Origin: Flavobacteriales bacterium
GTDB lineage: Bacteria > Bacteroidota > Bacteroidia > Flavobacteriales > Flavobacteriaceae
DNA length: 37,523 nt
NCBI GenBank assembly: GCA_004213605.1
Contig: SGZC01000002.1
Location: forward strand, 1-37,523
Direction: 5' to 3'
Shown here in pieces: positions 24,780-33,392 of this stretch (positions are counted from its first letter, which is position 1; every line of letters begins with the position of its first letter). The position numbers and the translations under genes are program-made. The notes below the pieces were generated by a model, which saw only the letters and a list, made by a program, of their open reading frames with translations, did no database searches and had not been told where the DNA came from.

Positions 24780-25763
24780 TTAATAATCAAAATCGGTCTT
24801 TGGTGGTTTTTTCGATTCATTAGGTTTGTTTTTTTTATTCACAATACCTTTCGCCGCATTATCTTTTTTCATTTGCTCTCCTATTTGATTGCTCGCCGCA
24901 AACGAAGCAATCATATTATTTAACATATCACTTCCTGCTTGTGGTGAATTAGGCAGTAAAATCAAATTAGAGCTAGTAGCCTCCCCCACTGATTGTAAGG
25001 TGTCGTAATGTTGTGTTACTACAATTAAGGCTGAAGCTTCTTGCGAATTAATACCAACGTTATTTAATACATCAACACTATCTTCAAGCCCACGAGCAAT
25101 TTCTCTGCGTTGATCAGCGATTCCTAATCCTTGCAATCGCTTACTTTCAGCTTCTGCTTTTGCTCTTTCAATTATTAAAATACGTTGTGCGTCACCTTCG
25201 TGTTGGGCTGCTACCTTTTCTCGTTCAGCAGCATTAATTCGGTTCATAGCAATTTTTACTTTTTGGTCTGGATCAATATCTGTTACCAAAGCTTTAACAA
25301 TATCATAACCATAGTTAAGCATCGCTTCTTTTAATTCTCGTTGTATTGCTAACGCAATTTCTTCTTTTTTAACAAAAACATCATCTAAGATCATTTTTGG
25401 CACCTCTGCACGAACTACATCAAATATAAAAGCGGTAATTTGCTCATGTGGATTCTGAAGTTTATAAAACGCGTTGTACACATGTTCTCTTTGAATTTGA
25501 AATTGCACAGAAATTTTTAAGTGGACAAAAACATCATCTTTCGTTTTAGTTTCAACGATGACATCTAATTGCTGAATTCGCAAACTAACTCTTCCCGCAA
25601 CCCTGTCAATAACAGGAATTTTTATGTTAATGCCCGCACCGTAATCTCGTGTAAACTTTCCAAATCGTTCTACAACAGCAATCGTTTGTTGCTTAACAAT
25701 AAAAAAAGAAGCAAAAATAAGTACCACTAAAACAATAAAAAAAAGAGTCCAAATATAGGTCAT
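24780..25763 (-). CDS. SPFH/Band 7 (stomatin-like) membrane protein
   Basis: A 327-residue stomatin/prohibitin homologue. One N-terminal transmembrane helix (residues 3-24) is followed by the SPFH domain (VKQQTIAVVERFGKFTRDYGAGINIKIPVIDRV through VKALVTDIDPDQKVK) and a long alanine- and glutamate-rich coiled coil (MNRINAAEREKVAAQHEGDAQ). The C-terminus is lysine- and proline-rich. Such proteins build membrane scaffolds and often associate with proteases. No NfeD-type or FtsH partner gene is adjacent. It converges on glnS with seven bases between the stops and lies about 100 bases downstream of gltX, behind a likely terminator. Confidence 0.9.
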   Translation of the reverse strand: MTYIWTLFFIVLVVLIFASFFIVKQQTIAVVERFGKFTRDYGAGINIKIPVIDRVAGRVSLRIQQLDVIVETKTKDDVFVHLKISVQFQIQREHVYNAFYKLQNPHEQITAFIFDVVRAEVPKMILDDVFVKKEEIALAIQRELKEAMLNYGYDIVKALVTDIDPDQKVKIAMNRINAAEREKVAAQHEGDAQRILIIERAKAEAESKRLQGLGIADQRREIARGLEDSVDVLNNVGINSQEASALIVVTQHYDTLQSVGEATSSNLILLPNSPQAGSDMLNNMIASFAASNQIGEQMKKDNAAKGIVNKKNKPNESKKPPKTDFDY

Positions 25764-25802
25764 GACAGAAAAAATTTAATTATTATGTAGAGATGAAGAT
25801 AC

Positions 25803-25829
25803 AAAAAAAGATCACCGTAAACAATCTTT
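25803..25829 (-). terminator. Possible terminator of gltX
   Basis: On the minus strand AAAGAT and ATCTTT pair around an 11-base loop and are followed by a T run. It lies in the 100-base gap between gltX and the SPFH gene and suggests the two are separate transcripts. Confidence 0.45.
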
Positions 25830-25863
25830 AATTATTTTATTTAGTGGGTGTTGAATCAAAGGA

Positions 25864-27390
25864 TCATGACAAAAAAGCGATCAAACTAGTTATTCTCGAG
25901 GACACTTCTTTTTTGCCTAGTATCGCAGCAATTTTAAAGACATCAGGCCCTCTCATTTTTCCAACAAGCGCTAGTCTTAAAGGCATCATTACATTGCCAA
26001 ATCCAATTTCATTTTCTGTAATCCAGCCTTTAATTTTCTCAGTCAAATTCTCTGATGAAAAATCGTCACACTCCTCTAACAAGCTAAGCGCTTTAGAAAG
26101 GAGTTGAGGAGTTTTCTCTTTAAAAGCTTTTTTTGCCGCTTTCTCGTTGTACGATTTTGGTGCTTCAAAAAAGAAACTTCCCTGCTCCCAAAAATCGGTA
26201 ATAAACGAAGAACGCTCTTTAAGTAACTTAATTATTTGAGAAAGGTGTTTGTCGTTTTTAATCCCTTTTTGGACCAACAGTTTTGAAAACAGACTTGTTA
26301 GGGCCGCATCGTTTTTAGTTTGCAGATAGTGATGCTGGAACCACTTAGTTTTCTCAGGATCAAACCTAGCCCCTCCCTTATTAACTCTTTTTAAATCAAA
26401 TGACTTTGTAAGTTCGTCTAAGCTAAAAATTTCTTGTTCTGTACCCGGATTCCATCCTAGTAAAGCTAACATATTAATCACTGTTTCAGGAAAGTAACCA
26501 TCTTCTCTATACCCAGCAAAAACGTCACCGTCTTTAGTATTCCATTGAATTGGAAAAACTGGAAACCCCATTTTATCACCGTCACGTTTACTTAATTTTC
26601 CTTTTCCTGTGGGTTTCATAATTAATGGAAGGTGAGCAAATTTAGGGATTTCCCAACCCAAGGATTTATACAATTCAATATGCAAGGGTACTGAAGGCAA
26701 CCATTCCTCTCCTCTAATAACGTGGCTAATTTTCATAAAGTGATCATCAACGATATTTGCTAAATGATAAGTTGGCATACCATCACTTTTAAACAATACT
26801 TTGTCGTCCAGTAGTGCTTTTTTAAACGAAACATTTCCTCTAATTAGATCTTTAGTGGTTATTTCTTTATCAGACCCCTCATCAAGATGATACATTTTAA
26901 AACGGATCACATAATCGTCTCCATTTGTAATCCTTTTATCAACCTCTTCTTTAGGTAAAGAAATAGAGTTGGTTAGTTTTAGCCTATTGTGCCAATTGTA
27001 AATAAAAGTTTTCCCTTTTTCTTCATGATTCTTTCTGTGAAAAGCAAGTTCTTCTGCATTATCAAAAGCATAGTACGCATTCCCCGTTTTAATCAATTGC
27101 TCTGCAAATTGACGGTACATGTTTTTTCGTTCACTTTGTCTATAAGGACCATAGTTACCTTCTTTACCTATACCTTCGTCAAATGGAATGTTTAACCAAT
27201 TTAAGGTTTCGACAATATAGTTTTCAGCGCCCTCCACATACCTACTTTGATCGGTATCTTCAATACGCAAGATAAATTGTCCACCACTTTGTTTGGCAAA
27301 TAAATAATTAAATAGTGCTGTTCTTACTCCCCCTATGTGTAAAGGACCAGTTGGGCTTGGCGCAAAACGAACTCTAACTTTTTCTGACAT
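25864..27390 (-). CDS. gltX: Glutamyl-tRNA synthetase
   Basis: A 508-residue class I synthetase that charges tRNA-Glu, whose product also feeds tetrapyrrole synthesis. VRVRFAPSPTGPLHIGGVRTALFN contains the HIGG form of the HIGH motif (18-21), and GKGKLSKRDGDKMG near 260-270 carries the KLSKR form of KMSKS. Catalytic and C-terminal anticodon-binding helical domains are complete and the length is normal. A TACCTTTG box lies upstream on the minus strand. It is divergent from the DUF4175 gene. Given the separate glnS, it is probably discriminating for tRNA-Glu. Confidence 0.96.
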   Translation of the reverse strand: MSEKVRVRFAPSPTGPLHIGGVRTALFNYLFAKQSGGQFILRIEDTDQSRYVEGAENYIVETLNWLNIPFDEGIGKEGNYGPYRQSERKNMYRQFAEQLIKTGNAYYAFDNAEELAFHRKNHEEKGKTFIYNWHNRLKLTNSISLPKEEVDKRITNGDDYVIRFKMYHLDEGSDKEITTKDLIRGNVSFKKALLDDKVLFKSDGMPTYHLANIVDDHFMKISHVIRGEEWLPSVPLHIELYKSLGWEIPKFAHLPLIMKPTGKGKLSKRDGDKMGFPVFPIQWNTKDGDVFAGYREDGYFPETVINMLALLGWNPGTEQEIFSLDELTKSFDLKRVNKGGARFDPEKTKWFQHHYLQTKNDAALTSLFSKLLVQKGIKNDKHLSQIIKLLKERSSFITDFWEQGSFFFEAPKSYNEKAAKKAFKEKTPQLLSKALSLLEECDDFSSENLTEKIKGWITENEIGFGNVMMPLRLALVGKMRGPDVFKIAAILGKKEVSSRITSLIAFLS

Positions 27391-27415
27391 ATGTTTATAT
27401 TAAAAAGCAACGAAG

Positions 27416-27423
27416 CAAAGGTA
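27416..27423 (-). promoter_or_regulatory. -7 box of gltX
   Basis: TACCTTTG on the minus strand matches TAnnTTTG and lies 25 bases before the gltX ATG. No -33 TTG is found at the usual distance. Confidence 0.5.
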
Positions 27424-27538
27424 CATACCCGTGAAGGTTTTAAAAAGTATCATAAGCTTTAATTTTGCAACAAAAAATTAACAGGAACATTTAAATTAAT
27501 GATGTATTTTCGAGCTTATAATAACATAAAGTAAATTT

Positions 27539-30500
27539 ATGAGTAGTTTTTCTGAAATCCAGCTGAAACTAGAGCAGTTTATAAAAAAATACTACACTAG
27601 TAGGTTTATAAAAGGGAGCATCCTTTTTTTTGCTATTGGCTTATTATACCTCATCATTACATTGCTTATTGAACATTACTTGTGGCTGAGTCCATCCAGT
27701 CGAACCCTCTTGTTTTGGGTGTTCGTTTTGGTGGAATCGATATTATTTATTAGACTTATAATATTTCCATTGCTAAAACTGTTTAATTTTAAACAAGGAA
27801 TATCTGAATCGGAAGCATCTAAATTAATAGGAAGTCATTTTCCTGAAGTTAGTGATAAATTACTCAATGTAATTCAATTAAACCAAAACCAACGAGAATC
27901 AGAATTGCTACTTGCCAGCATCCGCCAAAAGTCTAAGGAATTACAGCCGATACCCTTTAAAAAAGCGATTAGTTTTAAAACGAACAGGAAGTATTTAAAA
28001 TATGCAGCGGTTCCTGTTGTTGTTTATCTGTTGTTTTCTTTTTTAGGAGAAAAAGATTTTTTCTACAGTAGCTACAAGAGAGTCATTAATTATAACACGG
28101 CGTACGAGCCGCCTGCTCCATTTTCCTTTCAAATCATAAACAAATCACTAACGACTTTAGAGAATAAAAGCTTCTCGTTAAGGGTAAAAACAGTTGGGAA
28201 ATACATTCCAGAAAACGCAAGTATATCCTACCAAAACAAAACATATTATTTAAGCCAAATAGCTCCAGGTGTTTTTGAGTATGTATTTAACCAACCCATC
28301 CAACCAATTCATTTTAATCTAAAAGCAAATCAGGTTAATTCTAAAAAGTATACTCTTAATGTCTTAAAAACCCCTTCTTTAGTGGGTTTTAAAATGAAGT
28401 TGAACTATCCAAAATATATTGGAAAAAAACCTCAAATTTTAGAGAGCACTGGAAATGCTATAATTCCTCAAGGAACTACAGTGACTTGGGACATGATGAC
28501 GAAGAACACGGATCAAGTTCAAATAAAAACCTCAGAAAAAACGTATGATTTTATAAAAGATAAAGAGCGTTTTAATTTTAACAAAAGAATTCATAACAAC
28601 TTTAAATACAACCTCACTACTTCTAATACTGATTTAAAAGAATACGAAAACTTACCTTTTATGTTATCTGTCATAAGAGATGAGTATCCTGAAATTAATA
28701 TAACGTCTCAAAAAGACAGTATTGATCAACAAAAAAAATACTTTTTAGGAACCATTTCTGATGACTACGGGCTCACCAAGCTACAATTGGTGTACTACCC
28801 TTCTGCAGAAGAAGGCAATAAAAAAATAGTGAACATACCGATAAACAAATCCAGTTTTGATCAGTTTGTCTATGCTTTTCCTGAGAACCTTTCCTTGATA
28901 AGAGGGGTGTCTTATAATTTTTATTTTGAAGTGTTTGACAACGATGCGATTCAAAATTTTAAATCTACTAAATCCACACTTTTTACACACAGAAAACGGA
29001 CCCTTGATGAAATAGAAAACCAACAACTTTTGAATCAAGAAAACGTCATCAAAGATTTAGACCGGTCTTTGGAAAAAATGAAAATCCAAGACCAAACACT
29101 AAAAGAACTGTCAAAGTCACAAAAAGAAAAAAAAGCGCTTAATTGGAACGACAAAAAGAAGTTAGAAAAATTCTTAAAAAACCAACAAAAACAAGAGGAA
29201 TTAATGAAAAATTTCTCTAAAGAATTAAAAGAAAATTTAGAAAATTTTCAGCCTATAAATAAAGAAAACGATCCGTTTAAAGAACAATTAAAAGAGCGAT
29301 TTCAAGAAAACGAAAACCAATTAAAGGAAAACGAAAAGCTTTTAGAAGAACTTGAAAATATTCAAGAAAAAATAGAAAAGGAAGAGCTGACCGACAAATT
29401 AGATAAACTTTCTAAACAAAATAAAAACCAAGAGAAAAATCTGGAACAGCTTCTGGAATTAACCAAACGATACTATGTAACTAAGAAAGCGGAAAAGCTT
29501 CTTGAGGATTTAAATAAGCTTGCAGAAGAGCAGGAAAAACTATCAAATAGCGATGACGAAAAAAATTCTAAAGAGGCTCAGGAGTTGCTAAATGAAAAGT
29601 TTAAAGAGTATACTGAAGAAAAAGAAAAACTACAAGATGAAAATAATGCTTTAAAAGATCCTTTAGATATTCCTCAAGAAAAACAAGAAGAAGAGCAGGT
29701 TAAAGAAGAGCAAAAAGAAGCTAGTGATAACCTAGAAAAAGAGAATAATAGTGCCGCAAAAAAACATCAAAAGGAGGCTGCAAAAAAAATGAAACAAATG
29801 GGTCGTAAAATGCAGATGCAAATGCAATCAGGCCAGATGAAAACCATGGACGAAGATGCTGAGATGCTGCGGCAAATTTTAGATAATTTGATTATTTTTT
29901 CTTTTGAACAAGAAGCATTAATGAAAGACTTTAAAACAATAGATTATGGAAACACTTTATTTGGCAAAAAGCTGGTTAAACAAAACGAACTTAAACAAAA
30001 CTTCGAGCATATAGACGATAGTCTCTTTAACTTGTCTTTAAGGCAGCCTATGTTGGGCAATACAATCAATACATCTTTGACCAATGTTATTTTTAATCTT
30101 GAAAAAAGTTTAGAAAGGTTGGCAGAGAACGAACTTAGGAAAGGAGTTTCCAGCCAACAATACATTGTTACGGGCGCAAATGAACTCGCAGTTTTGTTAA
30201 GTGAGATCTTAAACGCAATGCAAAACCAGATGAGTGGCATGGGAAAAGGTAAAGGCAAGGGAAAAGGTAAGGGTAAGGGATCAGGCGAGGGTCAAGGCCA
30301 AGGGTTTCAATTACCAGATATTATTAAAAAGCAAGAGAGTCTTAATAAACAAATGGAAAATGGGCTTGATAAAAAGAATAAGGATGGCAAAGGCAGTGAA
30401 AGTGCTGGTCAGGGTCAAGGAGACGGTCAGTCTGATAGTGAGCGCTCCAAAGACAACGGAAAAAAAGGAAAAAATGGAGATAATAAAAAAGATGACGGCT

Positions 30501-30928
30501 ATGGAAATGACGAGGACACTAGTGGAGAATTATTTAAAATTTACCAACAACAATTATTACTTCGACAACAATTAGAAGACAAAATCAGCCAACTTGGGGA
30601 CAAAGGAAACGCCGAAGCCCTGCTCCGAGAAATGAAAAATATAGAACAACAGCTCTTAAAAAACGGTTTTAATCAAAACACACTGAAAAAAATGCAACGT
30701 CTAAAACACGAATTGTTAAAATTAGACAAAGCCTCTTTTGAACAAGGCGAAGACATAAAGAGGGAGTCAAAGTCAAATTTTAAAGAGTTCAATAATAATT
30801 CAATTTTAAAAGAAGAAATTATTAAAAAATATTTTAATACAACAGAAATCCTTAACAGAGAAGCATTACCTTTAAACATAGAATACAAACAGAAAGTTCA
30901 AGAATACTTTAAGAATAACGATGATTGA
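27539..30928 (+). CDS. DUF4175 family large membrane protein
   Basis: A 1129-residue protein characteristic of Bacteroidota. Two hydrophobic helices near residues 22-45 and 54-78 and a third near 156-165 anchor it. A beta-rich region of about 300 residues follows, then a long glutamate- and lysine-rich coiled coil (about 490-760), a helical section, a low-complexity (Gly-Lys)6 plus Gly-Glu/Gln tract (about 902-922), a second Gly/Ser/Lys/Asp-rich linker and a final helical domain. The function is unknown; the layout suggests an envelope-spanning or scaffold protein. The stop overlaps ybeY by eight bases, so it heads an operon with ybeY. The ORF is intact. Confidence 0.85.
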   Translation: MSSFSEIQLKLEQFIKKYYTSRFIKGSILFFAIGLLYLIITLLIEHYLWLSPSSRTLLFWVFVLVESILFIRLIIFPLLKLFNFKQGISESEASKLIGSHFPEVSDKLLNVIQLNQNQRESELLLASIRQKSKELQPIPFKKAISFKTNRKYLKYAAVPVVVYLLFSFLGEKDFFYSSYKRVINYNTAYEPPAPFSFQIINKSLTTLENKSFSLRVKTVGKYIPENASISYQNKTYYLSQIAPGVFEYVFNQPIQPIHFNLKANQVNSKKYTLNVLKTPSLVGFKMKLNYPKYIGKKPQILESTGNAIIPQGTTVTWDMMTKNTDQVQIKTSEKTYDFIKDKERFNFNKRIHNNFKYNLTTSNTDLKEYENLPFMLSVIRDEYPEINITSQKDSIDQQKKYFLGTISDDYGLTKLQLVYYPSAEEGNKKIVNIPINKSSFDQFVYAFPENLSLIRGVSYNFYFEVFDNDAIQNFKSTKSTLFTHRKRTLDEIENQQLLNQENVIKDLDRSLEKMKIQDQTLKELSKSQKEKKALNWNDKKKLEKFLKNQQKQEELMKNFSKELKENLENFQPINKENDPFKEQLKERFQENENQLKENEKLLEELENIQEKIEKEELTDKLDKLSKQNKNQEKNLEQLLELTKRYYVTKKAEKLLEDLNKLAEEQEKLSNSDDEKNSKEAQELLNEKFKEYTEEKEKLQDENNALKDPLDIPQEKQEEEQVKEEQKEASDNLEKENNSAAKKHQKEAAKKMKQMGRKMQMQMQSGQMKTMDEDAEMLRQILDNLIIFSFEQEALMKDFKTIDYGNTLFGKKLVKQNELKQNFEHIDDSLFNLSLRQPMLGNTINTSLTNVIFNLEKSLERLAENELRKGVSSQQYIVTGANELAVLLSEILNAMQNQMSGMGKGKGKGKGKGKGSGEGQGQGFQLPDIIKKQESLNKQMENGLDKKNKDGKGSESAGQGQGDGQSDSERSKDNGKKGKNGDNKKDDGYGNDEDTSGELFKIYQQQLLLRQQLEDKISQLGDKGNAEALLREMKNIEQQLLKNGFNQNTLKKMQRLKHELLKLDKASFEQGEDIKRESKSNFKEFNNNSILKEEIIKKYFNTTEILNREALPLNIEYKQKVQEYFKNNDD
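30242..30304 (+). repeat. In-frame Gly-Lys / Gly-Gln dipeptide tract
   Basis: Six imperfect copies of a hexanucleotide encoding Gly-Lys (GGNAAR) run from 30242 to 30277 and continue as Gly-Ser, Gly-Glu and Gly-Gln dipeptides. Synonymous differences between copies mean it is an established linker more than a fresh slippage product. A multiple of six keeps the frame if copies are gained or lost. Confidence 0.75.
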
Positions 30929-31337
30929 TTTTTTTTCAGAAACAGTATTTAATCTTCAAAACTCGAAAGAGGTTACACGTTGGATATCTAAAATTATCGC
31001 AAATGAAAAGAGGGAAGAAGGTGAGATTAGCTATATATTTTGTGATGATCAATACCTTCACAAACTAAACGTGGAGTTTTTAAACCATAACACGCTGACA
31101 GATATAATTAGTTTTGACAATAGCATAGGAAATCAAATTAACGGAGACATTTTTATTTCTATTGAACGGGTAAAAGAAAATTCACTCATTTATGATACGG
31201 TCTTTGAAGATGAATTACATCGTGTAATTATTCACGGAATTTTACATTATTGTGGGTTTAACGACAAAACTAAAAAAGACGCAGACCTGATGAGAAAGAA
31301 AGAGGACGAAGCGCTTTCGCAAAGAATATTTATATAA
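30921..31337 (+). CDS. ybeY: Endoribonuclease YbeY (rRNA maturation factor)
   Basis: A 138-residue metal-dependent RNase involved in 16S rRNA 3' maturation and ribosome quality control. The motif HGILHYCGFND at 105-115 supplies ligands His105 and His109; the third position, His in the E. coli HGTLHLLGYDH form, is Asp115. NHNTLTDIISFDNS and GDIFIS are the other family landmarks. The ATG overlaps the end of the DUF4175 gene by eight bases, indicating coupling. mnmG follows after 135 bases that contain a promoter and a parS-like palindrome. Confidence 0.93.
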   Translation: MIDFFSETVFNLQNSKEVTRWISKIIANEKREEGEISYIFCDDQYLHKLNVEFLNHNTLTDIISFDNSIGNQINGDIFISIERVKENSLIYDTVFEDELHRVIIHGILHYCGFNDKTKKDADLMRKKEDEALSQRIFI

Positions 31338-31373
31338 CTAATTAACAGTCAACTAAATAACTCGTTTATAAAA

Positions 31374-31400
31374 TTGATTTAAGTTTATTACTTATATTTG
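31374..31400 (+). promoter_or_regulatory. Promoter upstream of mnmG
   Basis: TTG (31374-31376), 16-base spacer, TATATTTG (31393-31400) resembles the Bacteroidota promoter with a slightly short spacer. The predicted transcript would carry the parS-like palindrome in a leader of about 65 bases. Confidence 0.55.
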
Positions 31401-31445
31401 CACGCTCTTGAAAAAATTAAGAATAGCATTATAATTTAAAAGCAA

Positions 31446-31461
31446 CGTTCCACGTGGAACA
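31446..31461. promoter_or_regulatory. parS-like site upstream of mnmG
   Basis: CGTTCCACGTGGAACA contains the 14-bp perfect palindrome GTTCCACGTGGAAC and matches the chromosomal parS pattern TGTTYCACGTGRAACA at 15 of 16 positions. It lies between ybeY and mnmG, 12 bases before the mnmG ATG. parS is the binding site of ParB, which loads there and spreads to organise the origin region. The parB gene is not in the window. Confidence 0.75.
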
Positions 31462-31472
31462 AATTTTAGTTT

Positions 31473-33344
31473 ATGTTTCCAAAAGAATATGACGTAATAG
31501 TAGTTGGAGCTGGTCACGCAGGTTCTGAAGCTGCTGCTGCCGCCGCAAATTTAGGGTCCAAAACCCTATTAATTACCATGAATTTACAAAATATCGCACA
31601 AATGTCCTGTAATCCTGCAATGGGAGGCATTGCAAAAGGCCAAATAGTTCGAGAAATTGATGCTTTGGGCGGATATAGTGGTATTGTCTCAGACGAAACA
31701 GCCATTCAATTTAAAATGTTAAACAAATCTAAGGGTCCTGCTATGTGGAGCCCAAGAGTCCAAAGTGATCGAATGCGTTTTTCAGAAACGTGGAGAGACA
31801 TGTTAGAAAAGACCCCGAATTTAGACTTTTATCAAGAAATGGTTTCTGGACTTATCACTAAAAACAATAAAGTGGTTGGCGTTAAAACATCACTCGGGAT
31901 TGAAATACGATCTAAAGCAGTTGTTCTTACCAATGGCACATTTTTAAATGGGGTTATTCATATAGGCGACAAGCAATTTGGTGGCGGAAGAGCTGGAGAA
32001 AGAGCATCTACTGGGATTACCTCAGATTTAATTCAACTAGGTTTTGAGTCTGGTAGAATGAAAACAGGAACACCTCCTCGTGTTGACGGACGCTCTCTAG
32101 ATTTTACTAAGATGATTGAACAACCTGGTGATGAACAGCCAGAAAAATTTTCTTATTTAGACACTACTTCGGCATTAAAACTTCAGCGGTCATGTTATAT
32201 GTCATACACCAGTCAGACTGTACATGATATTTTAAAGGAAGGCTTTGATAAATCTCCTATGTTTAATGGAGCAATAAAATCTAGCGGCCCAAGATATTGT
32301 CCTTCCATCGAAGAAAAAATAAACCGTTTTGCTGATAAAGATCGTCATCAGCTTTTTGTAGAACCCGAGGGCTGGAAAACTATAGAGTATTATATTAATG
32401 GGTTTTCAACATCGCTTTCCGAAGAAATTCAATTTAAAGCCTTAAAACAAGTTTCGGGTTTTGAAAATGTAAAATTTTTTCGCCCTGGTTATGCGATTGA
32501 ATATGATTACTTTCCGCCGACCCAATTAAGACACACTTTAGAAACAAAGCTTGTAGGCGGCTTGTATTTTGCGGGCCAAATAAATGGAACAACAGGTTAT
32601 GAGGAAGCCGCATCTCAAGGGTTGATGGCTGGAATTAATGCACATCAAAAAGTGCAAGAAAAAGAAGCGTTTACATTGAGCCGTGATGAAGCTTACATAG
32701 GGGTTTTAATAGACGATTTAATTACTAAAGGAACAAAAGAGCCTTATAGAATGTTTACTTCTAGAGCGGAGTATCGAACATTGCTAAGACAAGACAATGC
32801 GGACTTTAGGCTTACTAAAAAATCATTTGATATTGGCTTGGCCGCTGAACAGCGCTTAATAATAATGGAACAAAAAAGAAGACAGTCTGAAGACTTAATG
32901 CATTTTTTTAAAAACACGAGTGTCAGTCATGCCATTTTGAACCCAATTTTAGTTTCAAAAGATTCCGCCCCAGTTAAGCAAATGGATAAGTTATATAAAC
33001 CCTTTTCACGTCCAAATATTACAATGGATGATATGAGAAAAATTGACAGTGTAGAGGAATATATAAAATCAAACAAACTTAGCAGGGAGGTTTTAGAGCA
33101 AACAGAAATTCAAATAAAATATGCTGGGTATATTAATAAAGAAAGAGCTAATGCTGACAAGTTAAACAGGTTAGAGGGTATTAAAATTCCTGAAAACTTT
33201 GACTATTCAAAGCTGAAATCACTTTCGTACGAAGCTCTTGAGAAACTCCGGTCTATTAAGCCAGTTACAGTTTCGCAAGCCTCAAGGATTAGCGGAGTTT
33301 CACCAAACGACATTTCTGTTTTATTAGTTTATATGGGCAGGTAA
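31473..33344 (+). CDS. mnmG: tRNA uridine-5-carboxymethylaminomethyl modification enzyme MnmG (GidA)
   Basis: A 623-residue FAD-binding protein that, with GTPase MnmE, installs the cmnm5 group on the wobble uridine of certain tRNAs. The FAD motif VVGAGHAGSEAAAAAANLG begins at residue 10, followed by MSCNPAMGGIAKGQIVREIDALGG, PRVQSDRMRFSE, GGRAGERAS and TGTPPRVDGRS, and the NGTTGYEEAASQG flavin segment. The length is normal. mnmE is not in the window. The gene is flanked on both sides by parS-type palindromes; gidA is near the replication origin in many bacteria, which fits. Confidence 0.97.
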   Translation: MFPKEYDVIVVGAGHAGSEAAAAAANLGSKTLLITMNLQNIAQMSCNPAMGGIAKGQIVREIDALGGYSGIVSDETAIQFKMLNKSKGPAMWSPRVQSDRMRFSETWRDMLEKTPNLDFYQEMVSGLITKNNKVVGVKTSLGIEIRSKAVVLTNGTFLNGVIHIGDKQFGGGRAGERASTGITSDLIQLGFESGRMKTGTPPRVDGRSLDFTKMIEQPGDEQPEKFSYLDTTSALKLQRSCYMSYTSQTVHDILKEGFDKSPMFNGAIKSSGPRYCPSIEEKINRFADKDRHQLFVEPEGWKTIEYYINGFSTSLSEEIQFKALKQVSGFENVKFFRPGYAIEYDYFPPTQLRHTLETKLVGGLYFAGQINGTTGYEEAASQGLMAGINAHQKVQEKEAFTLSRDEAYIGVLIDDLITKGTKEPYRMFTSRAEYRTLLRQDNADFRLTKKSFDIGLAAEQRLIIMEQKRRQSEDLMHFFKNTSVSHAILNPILVSKDSAPVKQMDKLYKPFSRPNITMDDMRKIDSVEEYIKSNKLSREVLEQTEIQIKYAGYINKERANADKLNRLEGIKIPENFDYSKLKSLSYEALEKLRSIKPVTVSQASRISGVSPNDISVLLVYMGR

Positions 33345-33350
33345 AAGATG

Positions 33351-33366
33351 TGTTTCACGTGAAACA
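33351..33366. promoter_or_regulatory. parS: parS site (perfect consensus) downstream of mnmG
   Basis: TGTTTCACGTGAAACA is a 16-bp perfect palindrome identical to the canonical chromosomal parS sequence bound by ParB (Spo0J). It starts seven bases after the mnmG stop and ends 26 bases before the methyltransferase ATG. A 16-base exact match is not expected by chance in 37 kb, and a second near-perfect site lies 1.9 kb away, so I regard it as genuine. Confidence 0.9.
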
Positions 33367-33392
33367 TTTACTTGACAATAAATATTTTTAGT

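Noticed and set aside
25844-26107. 87-codon + strand ORF antisense to the end of gltX
   Set aside because: It overlaps the conserved C-terminal domain of gltX and shows no family similarity.
30234-30575. 113-codon + strand ORF in another frame of the DUF4175 gene
   Set aside because: Its open frame follows from the repetitive Gly-Lys coding sequence; it is a shadow with Met/Lys/Val-rich low complexity.
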